DNA of 64,000 nucleotides from Bathymodiolus brooksi (GCA_963680875.1 OY804586.1:54780203-54844202); one strand, 5' to 3'. Positions 9,701 through 19,395 are shown, counted from the first letter of the stretch. Translations and numbers: made by a program. Notes: generated by a model from the letters alone, not told the origin.

Positions 9701-11417
9701 ATGGCTTGCTGCAAGGTGATTTTTTCCTCCTGGCTTTCTGTGTTTCTACGTAAATACAAATGACTTGACAGCAAGGTGTGAATGAGGTATTGTTGAATGT
9801 GACCAGAAGGACTCACTCGTTTAATAAAATACACGATATTTATTCGTTAGTTTATTAAGAGAAAGTAAACACTTACCTGATGAACTTTGAACTTGTGTAT
9901 CCCTGAAAGTAAACACTTACCTGATGAACTTGTGTATCCCTGAAAATATAATATAAAACATTAACACACATGAAAGTCTCTCAACAACCACGGATTCTGA
10001 TTACCCCGTTGGTACCTGCAAACTCTTCTTAATATTTTAATTGTTTTTAAAATCAAATGAACGTCAGAGAAAACCGAAGGGAAAGTCAAAAATGAACAAT
10101 CCAGGGACACGAGCAACATTGGGTACACAAGACACAGACGAAGAAACACAACAGAGAAAAAGAAGATGAACAACACGGACCCCACAAAAACCTCCCCGGG
10201 AGAAACCAATTACTAATAATATGTTGGTTTTTTTTCATTTGGTAAGCATCGTCTTTTTTCCAACATAATAGATTTTATTTGTTAGTACAGTGGTGGCTAT
10301 TATTAAGATTTATTTGACAACTTCCGGTGATATTAGAAAGTTTGAATAGTGATGATCAACAATCTCACATATTTCACCAAAAGAGAACAACGCCCTCTCG
10401 ATCTACATTCGAAATAGTTTTAAAACCCCCAAATATGTTAATAATTGTAAATACAACATGTATACACCACATTTTGTTTGTCCTTTTGTCCTGTTTCGTC
10501 TGGTCATTCCATTGTCTGTCCTTCTTCGATTTATGGCTTCTGATTACCCCTTTGCTATCCTCAAACTGTATTTATGATTTCCACATTCACATTGCACAAA
10601 CGACAAAGATAATTAAAGAAAATGATTTAAAAAAAGGCGTTTAACAGTTATTGTCAACAATTCCACCAATATATCATAAAAAACTAACAACCATCTATAG
10701 ATCATCGTTCGAAATTTCGAGCAGAATGGTTGGCTTGGTTTATGGTGTTTAACGCCACTTTCAACAACATTTCAGCTATATCATGGCCATCGGTTTTATT
10801 TGTGGAGGAAACCGGAGTACTTGGCGAAAACCACCGACCTGTCGCAAGTCACATAATAGTGTACACCTTGCCCTGATCGAGATTCGAACTCACAAGATCA
10901 GATAGGTACTGATTGCATAGGTAGTTGTAAATCCAAATACCATACGTTCACGACTACGACGGCCCCCAGCCGGTTGCATACAGGTATATTTTTCTTCAAA
11001 TTGAAAGTTGTTCAACCCAAACAACATTATTAATAGAATCTATGATTTTTTTCCTTTATCAAAATCTATAATATGATGATGTATGTATGTTTCAAAGATT
11101 TATTATATTATGTATACTATATAATTAATATAATAGTTTACAAATATCCCTATAATAAACAATTTACCTAATATTTACTTACTTTTAAGTTTTCCGGATT
11201 TTGGAACTGTTCCAACATTGTGCTATTTTTTTCATTTTTTCTTGGCTTTTTGTTTGTTTGTTTGTTTGTTTGTTTGGTTTTTTTTTGTAGTTGTTTTTCT
11301 TTTCTTTTCATTTTATTGTATGTTTTTCTAGAAAATTAAACCTGTCTATTAAAAAAACCTTTCACTTACCAGATTACAAAGAACGAAGAAGGTGATGCCC
11401 AGCGTGAAATAATGCAT
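675..11417 (-). CDS. Secreted multi-domain antistasin-like protein, 3' part outside the window
   Basis: Eight-exon partial model on the minus strand: 11370-11417 (start and signal peptide), 9921-9939, then 102-nt exons at 7405-7506, 5772-5873, 4716-4817, 1972-2073, 1229-1330 and 675-776. Exon 1 ends in phase 0, the 19-nt microexon moves to phase 1, and every 102-nt exon is phase 1-1, so the frame stays open throughout. Each large exon encodes one antistasin-type six-cysteine domain (spacing C-x4-C-x3-C-x10-C-x2-C-x1-C, with an invariant Q-D-E-N-G-C core). Antistasin-family domains are secreted serine-protease inhibitors, so extracellular inhibition is the likely role (inference). The last exon seen still has a good donor, so the gene continues left. 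Each domain is preceded by Lys-Arg. No stop codon or polyadenylation site was found. Confidence 0.85.
895..1215. repeat. CACGTG-bearing intron repeat, first block
   Basis: About 110-bp degenerate repeat containing agtcacgtggt with CACGTG at 984-989, 1035-1040 and 1093-1098. It lies just after the donor side of exon 1229-1330 in the minus-strand sense and matches 4405-4690. Confidence 0.85.
1229..1330 (-). CDS. Exon 7: antistasin-like domain 5
   Basis: A 102-nt phase 1-1 exon with ttcag acceptor, gtaagt donor, A-K-R-A-C-P head, Q-D-E-N-G-C core and D-T-C-D-C end. Confidence 0.88.
1487..1803 (-). mobile_element. SINE-B, tRNA-derived, nearly full
   Basis: Reverse copy with the B-box region (ggtttcgagccccgt on the minus strand), the shared body and the 3' tail. 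Lies in the intron between antistasin exons 1972 and 1229. Confidence 0.85.
1972..2073 (-). CDS. Exon 6: antistasin-like domain 4
   Basis: A 102-nt phase 1-1 exon with the same six-cysteine pattern. It differs from the copy at 1229-1330 at only a few bases (Met instead of Ile after C-P-E), so the two are recent duplicates. Confidence 0.88.
2175..4405. repeat. 50-bp minisatellite, first block
   Basis: About 44 degenerate units like aggtacattaggaagggac followed by tatggacggatctggtgatt and gccacaagca, in the intron between the antistasin exons at 4716 and 1972. A nine-unit (450-bp) block is itself duplicated: 3081-3530 and 3531-3980. Confidence 0.95.
4405..4695. repeat. CACGTG-bearing intron repeat, second block
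   Basis: Homologous to 895-1215, with CACGTG at 4414-4419, 4473-4478, 4517-4522 and 4576-4581. It directly follows the exon 4716-4817 donor. Confidence 0.85.
4716..4817 (-). CDS. Exon 5: antistasin-like domain 3
   Basis: A 102-nt phase 1-1 exon very similar to the exons at 1229 and 1972, with A-K-R-A-C-P at its head and A-S-C-D-C at its end. Intron sequence on both sides also matches those copies, which shows the exon was duplicated together with its flanks. Confidence 0.88.
4940..5645. repeat. 50-bp minisatellite, second block
   Basis: The same unit as at 2175-4405, about 14 copies, in the neighbouring intron between exons 5772 and 4716. A roughly 180-bp subset (about 5030-5180 and 5180-5330) is duplicated. 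Confidence 0.93.
5772..5873 (-). CDS. Exon 4: antistasin-like domain 2
   Basis: A 102-nt phase 1-1 exon with six cysteines in antistasin spacing, Lys-Arg before the first cysteine and the Q-D-E-N-G-C core. The donor is gtaact, weaker than the gtaagt of the other copies. Val replaces Gly in the loop before N-K-Q-D. Confidence 0.86.
5946..6190 (+). mobile_element. SINE-A, full length
   Basis: Head ggccgtcgtggccgt, A-box-like tggtagttggattt, B box gagttcgaatcccgc, body with tgtcagtgacttgcggcag, and end ccacgatatagctgaaat. The head includes a short hairpin tagttg/caacta. Confidence 0.88.
6695..6952 (-). mobile_element. SINE-A, full length, reverse
   Basis: End gtgtttaaagccactttcaa to head ggccacgacgcccc. 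B box on the minus strand reads gagttcgagtcccgc. A 62-codon minus-strand open frame here is the SINE. Confidence 0.88.
7085..7335. repeat. About 40-bp minisatellite
   Basis: Six degenerate units with atacattttggtat and gctcttccggtaaatg in the intron downstream of exon 7405-7506. It explains the apparent Tyr/Lys-rich open frames here. Confidence 0.88.
7405..7506 (-). CDS. Exon 3: antistasin-like domain 1
   Basis: A 102-nt exon with ttcag acceptor and gtaagt donor, phase 1-1. The peptide begins V-K-R-A-C-P and has six cysteines in antistasin spacing with the Q-D-E-N-G-C core. It is the most divergent of the six ([11 protein letters not shown] where the others read roughly [11 protein letters not shown], and ending DVCEC), in keeping with an older copy at the start of the series. 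The Lys-Arg lies just before the first cysteine. Confidence 0.88.
8488..8580 (+). mobile_element. SINE-A head feeding the minisatellite
   Basis: Contains gaatggtagttgaacttaca and B box gtgagttcgaatccagc, then passes straight into the 67-bp array (8581-9715) made of its own body. Confidence 0.82.
8581..9715 (+). repeat. About 67-bp minisatellite derived from a SINE-A interior
   Basis: Some 16 units of a segment holding acaacattatgtgatac, tttgtcaatgacttgcgg and aggtctcttg. The same string is the internal part of SINE-A copies elsewhere (for example 11890-11960), and the array begins inside a SINE-A at 8488. Located in intron 2 of the antistasin-like gene. Confidence 0.92.
9877..9902 (-). pseudogene. 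Tandem 26-nt duplicate of the microexon, frame-breaking
   Basis: A second copy of the microexon, with the same ttcag acceptor and gtaagt donor, carries an extra 7-bp repeat (AAGTTCA). Only 18 bp separate it from the 19-nt copy, too little for an intron, so the two cannot be spliced to each other. Using the 26-nt copy alone, both copies together, or neither all lead to a stop within the first antistasin exon. It is therefore either unused or a poison exon. Confidence 0.6.
9921..9939 (-). CDS. Exon 2, 19-nt microexon of antistasin-like gene
   Basis: A 19-nt exon between a ttttcag acceptor and a gtaagt donor encodes G-Y-T-S-S-S plus one base. It is needed to keep the frame: exon 1 ends in phase 0 and the first antistasin exon begins in phase 1. 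Joining exon 1 directly to exon 7405-7506 gives an immediate stop. It extends the sequence just after the signal peptide. Confidence 0.75.
9990..10215 (-). repeat. Repeat-C2 copy, reverse
   Basis: The reverse strand carries the C2 end motifs (cagagaaaaccgaagggaaa, then tccagggacacgagcaacat on the plus strand). An 82-codon open frame across it is a repeat artefact. Confidence 0.75.
10470..10580 (+). repeat. Repeat-C1 fragment
   Basis: Contains ttgtctgtccttcttcgatt and tatggcttctgattaccccttt, the end motif of the repeat-C1 family seen at 22190, 24140 and, reversed, at 27885 and 33800. Confidence 0.72.
10733..10968 (-). mobile_element. SINE-A, full length, reverse
   Basis: Tail tttatggtgtttaacgccac to head cgactacgacggcccc, B box gattcgaactcacaag on the plus strand. 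In the intron between exon 1 and the microexon. Confidence 0.88.
11370..11417 (-). CDS. Exon 1 of antistasin-like gene: start codon and signal peptide
   Basis: The start codon lies at 11417-11415 and is followed by 16 codons, reading [16 protein letters not shown], a typical hydrophobic secretion signal. The exon ends in phase 0 at a consensus donor (gtaagt). A TATA box lies about 56 bp upstream. This ATG was chosen because it directly opens the hydrophobic stretch and because its phase fits the downstream microexon. Cleavage is probably near the junction with the next exon. Confidence 0.85.
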
Positions 11418-11472
11418 GTCTTTTAATTTGTAAAGCCGTTCCTTGGAAAGTGCGTAAAACTGACCACTTTTG

Positions 11473-11482
11473 TATTTATATA
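11473..11482 (-). promoter_or_regulatory. TATA box of antistasin-like gene
   Basis: On the minus strand the sequence reads TATATAAATA, 55 bp upstream of the start codon. This would put the transcription start roughly at 11445-11450 and give a 5' UTR of about 30 nt (inference from normal TATA spacing). Confidence 0.7.
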
Positions 11483-11662
11483 GAGAACCATATGGGCACG
11501 GAAAGCCCTAAAGAACTATCAAATATCATAAATATGTAATAATTAAAAGTCATTGACAATTAATTTATTAAAGAGACCATATGGTATGGCTAGCAGGTAC
11601 GACTGACCATTATAACATAATAATTAATATAAATAGAATGTTCACAAACAACAGCTGAAACA

Positions 11663-11750
11663 CCTACATCAGAGTGATGGTAGATGGATTTACAACTACC
11701 TGTGCAATCAGCGCCTATCACCTCCGTGAATAGTAAGTTCGAGCCATGAG
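11663..11750 (+). mobile_element. SINE-A head fragment
   Basis: Contains gatggtagatggatttacaa and a decayed B box (gtaagttcgagcc). Truncated. Lies about 240 bp upstream of the antistasin-like gene start. Confidence 0.75.
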
Positions 11751-11790
11751 ATTTTTTAAGAAAAGAGCAATGGAATCAAAAATATTTCAA

Positions 11791-12055
11791 GGGGTCATCA
11801 TGGTCGTGATCGTATGGTAGTTGGATTTACCACTACCTATGTAATCAGTGCACATCACCACTAACGTTGTGAGTTTGAACCCCGCTCAGGCGAGGTGTAC
11901 GCGATACAAAATTATGTGATACAGTTTGTCAGTGACTTGCGACAGGTCGGTGGTTTTCTCCGGATACCTCCGGTTTCCTCCACCAATAAAACTGACCACC
12001 ACGATATAACTGAAATATTGTTTAAATTGACGTTAATCGCCATAAGCCTAACCCT
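11791..12055 (+). mobile_element. SINE-A, full length
   Basis: Forward copy with tggtcgtgatcgtatggtag, B box gtgagtttgaaccccgc and end ccacgatataactgaaat. Confidence 0.87.
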
Positions 12056-12059
12056 TGTC

Positions 12060-14340
12060 TTATTGAAAAAAAAAATATTAGAAAAGTTCCGAAGTCGAAT
12101 AGAAAAAAAAATGTGTGTTTGAAATAAGATTTAAGCTCTGTCAACAGGAGACATCTATATAGCTGTTCAACTAGTCCATTTGAAGCCATGTTTGTGATGA
12201 ATCATCACCAAAGCAACAACACTAAGAACACATATTTGTCAAGTTAGTCATATGGAAAAAATTCAAGATGAAAATGTTATTCACTATAGGCTACTGCTGG
12301 TAGCCATGTTGAATTTCCTTCCAACACAAATGGAGAAATACTTGTTCAGGACCAATATAGCATCATTTGCAACCAGTTTTCTTTAATAAATTAATCAGAT
12401 ATATTCTTCAGCTAAGTTTAATGGGTAGTTAGGAACATTTTCGAAATCGGATGATTACACTTTGTTTATGAATGAAGAACGAAGTAGAAAAATAAAATAA
12501 CAGGTAGAATCTCTATCAAGTATTGTTCTTTTCAGTGGTTCTGAAAAAAAGTTAAATGTTCATTTACCCATAGGGATTTGTATAAGCTTTGAATTTGACT
12601 ATTGGCCATTCTTTATTTCAAAATTTTTACACCAAATTAAAAACTTATTAAGTACACAGATAGGAACATACATGTGCACTGTACATCGCGATTCGAGTTA
12701 TGCCACTTATGCCACTACAACTGTGTACCAACAAGGGCACCAAAACTCCCTTGCCGTTCCAGCTGCGATCCGCACACTACTCTCCACTTGTCATGGCCTT
12801 CGCCTGTTCCGTTTTACCCATTATCATAGGGTTGAACCCCTATTGAACTTTCGTTTCTAAAAAAAATATGAAATGCAAATAGCGGTCAAGGAGAAGCACT
12901 TCAAAGATAATTTATGGTTTTTTAATAAATTTTACGATACACATATGGATAAAGCAAAACTAAATCAATGAATTATATTACGTTTTAAATACCAAAATAT
13001 ATGAATGAATGCCAAGACACACGAAATGAAAAACTGAGCATTTTTCTAAACCAGTTAAATATTGTAATGCTTCGATTTAGTGTATCTTTGGTTTTATGTT
13101 TGAAAACTTTGAAGCGATGATTTTTTCCAGTTCCATGTTGTTTGTTTATGGTGGGAATCGGAGGGAAAATCACTACTTTAAAATTAATTCCTATAAATAT
13201 TGACCTGTTGTTGATCAAACCCAAGACAAAACATAGGTTTTAAGCTAAATACATATTTAATAATAATTTCTCAACATCATTAGATGTATATCATTTTCAA
13301 ATACAAGCCACTATTTTCGGCATATGAATCACCACGGATTCAAGAAAAAATCGGTGGCAGTTATTGTATGCAGAGGAAGAATCATGTTCGGAAGCGGATA
13401 CAAAAACTGTCCGGAGTTTGTAAAAGGGCGCTACAACTCAGATGCATCCCTCGTTGTCATTGCAAACATTGTTCAATGTCCATTTTCGACCTTGATCTTT
13501 GACCTCTAGCATATAAGCTTCTAGATCTTTCCATATACTGACTGTGAACAAAGTTTGGTTCAGATCACTCAATGGATGTTCAATCTAGTGTCTACAAGGT
13601 TGTTACTATATTCCCTTGGTACGAAGTTGCAGAGGGGACAATTATCACTATCATACCATAAATCGATCATTGTAAGGTAAAGGTTAAACCTTAAAAATCA
13701 TTTAAGGGTATGTGCAGGGGGTATTCTCAATGAATCATGAAATTGTGATATAAATACAACTATTCAGCAAATATCATCGACCTACCAAAGTCCATAAGTT
13801 GTTCATAATACACCAACTAGGCAGATATATTAACATTACAATGCATTATGCTTACATTTCAGTCATTCAAGCATGACTGCAGGGGTATACCCTCAAAATA
13901 ATTTTCAAATTAAGTTGCATGCCGGATATACTCAACAAAAATACAATCTAAGTAAACTCAAAACACATGCAATAATCTTATTGCATTCAACAAACATATA
14001 TCATCTTCATATTTCCATGCCATTGCAGTTAGACAAATCATCACATCTAAATATTATGCTTGATATACTGGCACCCTGATGTTTCATATCTGATTGATAA
14101 GGTATAGTCTGATGCATAAATATAAGAGATTAAAGGCATCTTAAGAAAGGAAAAGCTGTGAAAAATTAAGTTTAAACCAACATTTTTTGCTTTATTTTTT
14201 TTAGCATTGATAATACTTAGCAGTTCATATCATACCATATATCAATTATTATTATACCTCAGTATATATTTTCTATATAAAATTAAATGCAGATACAATT
14301 ACTATTTTGCACATAAAAAAAACAATTGCTGATTTTGTTT
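12060..14340. other. Non-coding stretch, no feature recognised
   Basis: AT-rich sequence between the two genes. Open frames of 60-79 codons near 12672, 12985, 13284 and 13873 lack splice support, domains or codon bias and I do not call them. Confidence 0.6.
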
Positions 14341-14365
14341 AAATAGTTTTGATGACTGATCATGA

Positions 14366-14863
14366 TTATTATCCCTAGGGAAATAGTATCGATGACTATT
14401 TCCCTAGGGAAATAGTTCAGTTCAAACAACATACGTTTTCCCGCGCTTTCATAATTCGGATCTTTCGTGTTTTAACGTACATGCACCTACATGCCCGAGA
14501 GATACGATTATTTGTTTACCAGACGATACAATGGCATCTGCTGAAAATATCTTATTGACAATGAACAGTGACTTTAATTGAGTTTAATCTTGTTGATCAA
14601 TTCTTTAAACTGGTTAGAATTGTTGTTAAAACATGTTTGTTGTTGATATTGTTACTTAATATTACTATTAAGAACTTCTATTTGTGTCTTTTTAATAGCC
14701 ATATTTTCTCAGAATTCCTAGATTGCCTTTGGTATAATAAAACACTTATTTACTGGCTATTCGGACAATAGCAAGTTTATTATCCCCCTGGACATCAACT
14801 ATTTCCCTCCGCTTCGGGGGACAATAAACTTGCTATTGTCCTCATAGCCAGTAAATAGGTGTA
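14366..14863. mobile_element. Foldback-type element
   Basis: Contains a perfect 22-bp palindrome centred on ccctaggg at 14395-14416 and, at its right, two 46-bp inverted arms (14743-14788 and 14815-14861) enclosing tggacatcaactatttccct. Both edges share ttatt(a/g)tccc and gggaaatagt. The 67-codon open frame between is not supported. Confidence 0.75.
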
Positions 14864-15212
14864 TACTATGAAAATAGCACGGAAGCAGTAAGTTAATAAT
14901 AATCAATAATTAATAGATTAATAGTACAATTGACACCATAGGTCCGACTTTTCCAGTTGGAATATCTGAATTTATATGTTTTACCATTAGCTATTTGAAA
15001 CACTTGAATAATGATCTGATACTGAAATAATTGGAAAGGGAGACAACTGTAGCAATAAGTAAACATATTGCATATATGATATTATACACATGTAAATAAC
15101 ACAAAAGTGTGTATAATCTATCTATATAAAAATGTCAAAGGTATTGATTCACATAAATGCATAGAGAACGGTAAATTCAGTTACCACCAGAATATAAAAG
15201 AGAAAAGGGTTA

Positions 15213-15425
15213 GGATTATGGGTGTATAACGCCACTTTCAACAATATTTAAGTGATATCGTGACCGTCAGTTTTATTGGTGGAGGAAATGGGAGAAAATC
15301 ACACCTGTCGCAACTCACTAGCAAACTTTATCGCATAATGTTACATCGAGTACACCTCGCCACGACTGGGATTCGAACTAACAGCTTTAGTGTTGATAGG
15401 CACTGATTGTAGAGGTAGTTTCAAA
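15213..15425 (-). mobile_element. SINE-A, reverse, head truncated
   Basis: Tail gtataacgccactttcaaca, body, and B box region gggattcgaactaacag; the outer head is lost. Confidence 0.84.
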
Positions 15426-15721
15426 GAGAAAAATATTATAAAATATATCACATTGCAGATAGAAAACTGTCCTTAATTAAACACTGTTTGCATTGTGCTA
15501 CATATCGTAAAAATGATAAAAAAGTCATAATAGATTTTAAAATGTATCCATGAAAAAACATTAATAACAATAACATTGCTCAACTAGCTATTCTGATATG
15601 GAAATATTAAGTGTAAAAGAAACAAATGCTACACATTAATATAAATATTGGTTCTGTTATAGCTTTCTTTCTTTTTGTATCCTTTTAAGTATAATACAAT
15701 TCCAATTACAAAAAGGGTGCA

Positions 15722-15842
15722 CTCGACTCGCAGCCGCAAGTGATACAGTTACTTGCCAATGGTCGATGGTTCTTTCCGGGTCGCCATGATATATCTGAAA
15801 TGTTGCTGAAAGTGGCGTTAGACACCACAAATCAATCAATCA
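15722..15842 (+). mobile_element. SINE-A 3' fragment
   Basis: Contains gtgatacagttacttgcc, ccgggtcgccatgatatatc and gaaagtggcgttagacacca, ending in an atcaatcaatc tail. Confidence 0.78.
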
Positions 15843-16905
15843 ACCAATACTGAAGTAATAAACATCATTACACCTTGTAATTAGTAATTCAAATTCTTTT
15901 CAAAGTAATTAGAAATTACAAAGATTATAAACAACACTAAGGGTCAAGCTCCATCATTACTTTTGCATTATGCATATTGCGGACAAATCTAGATAGTACT
16001 AAACGTCAGGGTTCACGAAATTGGATATGTGCTTGGTGATCTTCGTGAATAAATTGTCAGTCCTCATTAAATTTCTAATGCAAAATATCGGGCAATCTTG
16101 AGTCAGTCTTTTGTCACAAAATCTGCCCAAATTTTGCTGATCATGTCTGACAGGACTGACGAATAATTTCGTGGACTCTGAAGCATATATAATAAGTACT
16201 AAACCTCTATAAACAACACTATGTAACTATATTCACTACTACAACTACTTTTTCATTTGATAACAGGTTTTGTTGTTATTCAATTGAGTTTTACCATGTG
16301 ACAGTTAGATGTTATGACAACATAATAATTTATTGTATTGAACATCAAATTATCAGAAAAATTCAACACAAAAGTATTTGTCAAGATTTACAATTCTTAT
16401 AAAGTGATACAAAGGACGTATTATCACTCTTCATTTCAGACACCGTAACACAGACTAATTTATCCTTTTAGTTTGTATTATTTGGTGTAATATAACATAT
16501 CTTATTAGAACTAAGAAAATGTTTATGATGAATGAAGGGGTCATTTATGGTCTCAAAATTTACTCATCTTTACCTTCTTAGACTGCAGGCTAAATGATTT
16601 GAACAATGAATTACAACTAATGACATGAATACTTTTTAAATTACTTCCGCATTGTAATTCGTTCATTAAAAGTTATTATTTGTGTGCCAAAATTTTGTTT
16701 TTGAACATAGGGTCTTCGTGCAAGTACTAACAATTTTCTTTTTACTATATATGTTTCTCTTAGGAAAACATTTCCTTCACATTCTGAGTTGTTTTTGTAT
16801 GTAAACTGTAAAATTGAAAATGGAAAACTTAAATTGAAAAGGGCAACATTTGTATTCACCATTAACATTTAGGCAGCATATTAGCTGCGGTCCCGTATCT
16901 CTTAT
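15843..16905. other. Non-coding stretch, no feature recognised
   Basis: AT-rich, with only short open frames (for example 16641-16868 on the minus strand) that show no protein-like features. Confidence 0.6.
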
Positions 16906-16989
16906 GATCTTTCTTGTGACCATAGAGCTACGGATTTCACCAGTTTAAAAACTTGTAGAATTGCAACTTCAACCGAGGTCGGGCCTTTC

Positions 16990-17179
16990 CAGGGGCGGAT
17001 CCAGGATTTTAGGCTAGGGGGTGGCGCACTTAAAAAAATTGCGCCGAGCGGAGGGAGGCGCGAACATTTTTGGGGCATTTCGTGTAAAAAATCCCGATTT
17101 TACGACAACAAATCATATTTTTTCCAAAGTTAGGGGGTGGCGCGACGGGTGCGCCCCCCCCCCCCTGGATCCGCCCCTG
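16990..17179. mobile_element. 190-bp inverted-repeat element, hAT-like ends
   Basis: Ends CAGGGGCGGATCCAGG and its exact reverse complement. Flanked by CTTTC on both sides (16985-16989, 17180-17184). The uninterrupted site gggcctttcggg is preserved in a related repeat near 8020, confirming the insertion. No coding capacity. A hAT-type origin is suggested by the CAGGGG ends, though a 5-bp duplication is short for hAT. Confidence 0.9.
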
Positions 17180-17373
17180 CTTTCGGGTACTATAATCTGA
17201 TTTGTGGAGTTCGTCAAATAAGTATATTGATACTGTTCTGTTAGATAAATATTTTTTCTGCAAGCTTCCATAGTTAATTATCTTTGAATATTTATATTTA
17301 CGTCCTTAAATGGGATAACTATGCATTGGTCTTTAATCAGTCCTTTGTTCCGACATTTTAACTACGACAAAAG

Positions 17374-17484
17374 TATAGAAATATATAGAATCGACTTCGG
17401 ACTGGGCTTATCTTTCCATAGGCTTATTCGGAAATTACGTGTCGGATTTTAGCAAGTTTTCCGAAGTCGAATCTATATTTCTAT
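17374..17484. mobile_element. About 110-bp inverted-repeat element
   Basis: Ends tatagaaatatatagaatcg plus acttcgga, and the near reverse complement tccgaagtcgaatctata plus tttcta. Short and non-coding. tccgaagtcga also occurs near 12088 and 35970. Confidence 0.75.
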
Positions 17485-18009
17485 GCTTTAGATTACAAGT
17501 GACGCGACGCCAGAAAAACACCCCAATATACATCTACCCTTCACATCTGAGAATTTTGCAACTAAATGTTTCAGTCTCAATAGAGTTAGAATCATAGAAA
17601 CTCATTTGTATTTTAATTTATTGTGGTCAATTGTCATATTTATTCGTTATGCATTGCGAATTCAATACACACCCATGATAACTATTTCTTTAATGCGCAG
17701 CAATACCAAATAGCGAGGCGTGGCACGTGAGCCACATGAGTTACGACATGAGTTACGGTTGTTGAGGTTGATGGTGGCTATAGCCTGGGCTAACTGCCTT
17801 TGGCGTAAGCCCGGCTAAATTAGAGGATATTTAACTTGTCGTATGGGTTCATATTGTTGCTCTTGTTATAATTGCTATGGTCGTGGAAGTTTTATCGACA
17901 TGTGAGTAATTTGCCAACTCTTATATACAAATTGATGAATAGCGTTGTTTGCCCTCAGAACTCGACAAATATCATGATCATCCATCCATAAGGAACTTCA
18001 ACATACTGA

Positions 18010-18043
18010 TGACGTCATTTGACGTCATTTTCTGTGTCACGTG
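18010..18043. promoter_or_regulatory. Two CRE palindromes and an E-box
   Basis: TGACGTCA at 18010-18017 and 18020-18027, and CACGTG at 18038-18043, within 34 bp in the space between the two divergent genes, about 3.1 kb upstream of the inhibitor start. These are the full consensus sites for CREB-type bZIP and bHLH factors; any role here is inference. Confidence 0.45.
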
Positions 18044-18344
18044 ATTGACAAGATAGGTTTATTCGTATACCAGAGGTATACACTGCTAAATAAAACGTAA
18101 ATATCTGAACTCTGTGCCTAAATATCAATTGGTTTATCCAAAGGAAGCCACTAACTATGCGCTATAAATATAAATTGTGTTGTATTCGTAGTGAAATCAT
18201 TTAAGTTTTTGCTGAAATATCATTTAATCATTTTTTTTTATTAATGAAAAAGAACATTTAACTGTTTGCCAATATATTAGCGTTAGCTTTATTGAAAAAA
18301 TAAGTACACGTACCAGTTTGCAAACTATATTATTTGTTTCACAC

Positions 18345-18415
18345 GGAATGATAGAGCTGAAATATTGTTAAAAATGGCGTAAAACACGCAACAATGAATC
18401 AATCATACTAAAGAA
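18345..18415 (+). mobile_element. SINE-A 3' fragment
   Basis: Short piece: gatagagctgaaatattgtt and aatggcgtaaaacac, followed by aatc-type tail. Confidence 0.7.
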
Positions 18416-18474
18416 ATTTGTTTTTATTAAAGGAAACCATGAAACTGTTTGCTGTTAAGATATAATTTGGTTTT

Positions 18475-18475
18475 C

Positions 18476-18542
<67 letters not shown>
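18475..18542. repeat. (AATC)n microsatellite
   Basis: About 17 perfect copies of a tetranucleotide, probably grown from a SINE tail, since SINE-A copies end in short atcaatcaatc tails (compare 15825-15842). Confidence 0.95.
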
Positions 18543-18949
18543 TACAAAAAGAAATTTGTCTGTTAAGATTGAATTTGGCTTATTCAAAGGAAAAAGGTTA
18601 ACTCTTGGTGACAATATCTTAATCAAACCAGCTGTTAATATCCCTTTACATGTAATATTGTAACAATTAAATGTTATTTATATACGATATCCTCCTAGGG
18701 GCTGTATTAATATACCAATTAAATGTTATTTATATATTATACGTGGTCATGTTATGCCGCCGGGACAAGATTTGTGTATTGGCACGATATGAAATGTTTA
18801 TAATAGCTTCCGGCATATTTTGTGATTTCGAAATGCTATTCTAATTTGCAATACAATCATGGTATGGACATGATAAATCAAAACGTAATCGACAAAAAAT
18901 CTCATTAAATTGTATTGTGTATATTTGTCATCCGTCCACTAGTCAGCTG

Positions 18950-19395
18950 GGGACATATCATAAGCCTGACCATAACATCACTTGGGCTGAATCATAAGCC
19001 TGACCGTAGTATCATTTGGACTTAATCATAATCCTGACCGTAGTATCATTTGGACTGAATCATAATCCTGACCGTAGTATCATTAGAGCTAAATCACAAG
19101 CCTGACCGTAGTATCATTTGGGCTAAATCACAAGCCTGACCGTAGTATCATTTGGGCTGAATCATAAGCCTGTCCGTTGTATCATTTGGTCTGAATCATA
19201 AGCCTGGCCATAGTATCATTTGGGCTGAATCATAATTTTTAGCGTAGTGTCATTTGGGCTGAATCATAAGCCTGACCGCAGTATCATTTGGGCTGAATCA
19301 TAAGTCTGACCGTAGCATCATTTTGGGCTGAATCATAAGCCTGACCGTAGCATCATTTGGGCTGATTCATAAGCATGACCATTGTACCAGTTGGG
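18950..19395. repeat. 34-bp tandem repeat
   Basis: About 13 units with ctgaatcataagcctgac and cgtagtatcatttggg. Regular and spacer-free; lies between the two genes. Confidence 0.93.

Noticed and set aside
13284..13509. Overlapping open frames of 61-72 codons with several cysteines
   Set aside because: Considered as a possible further inhibitor exon, but there is no cysteine pattern of a known fold, no suitable splice sites and no matching phase.
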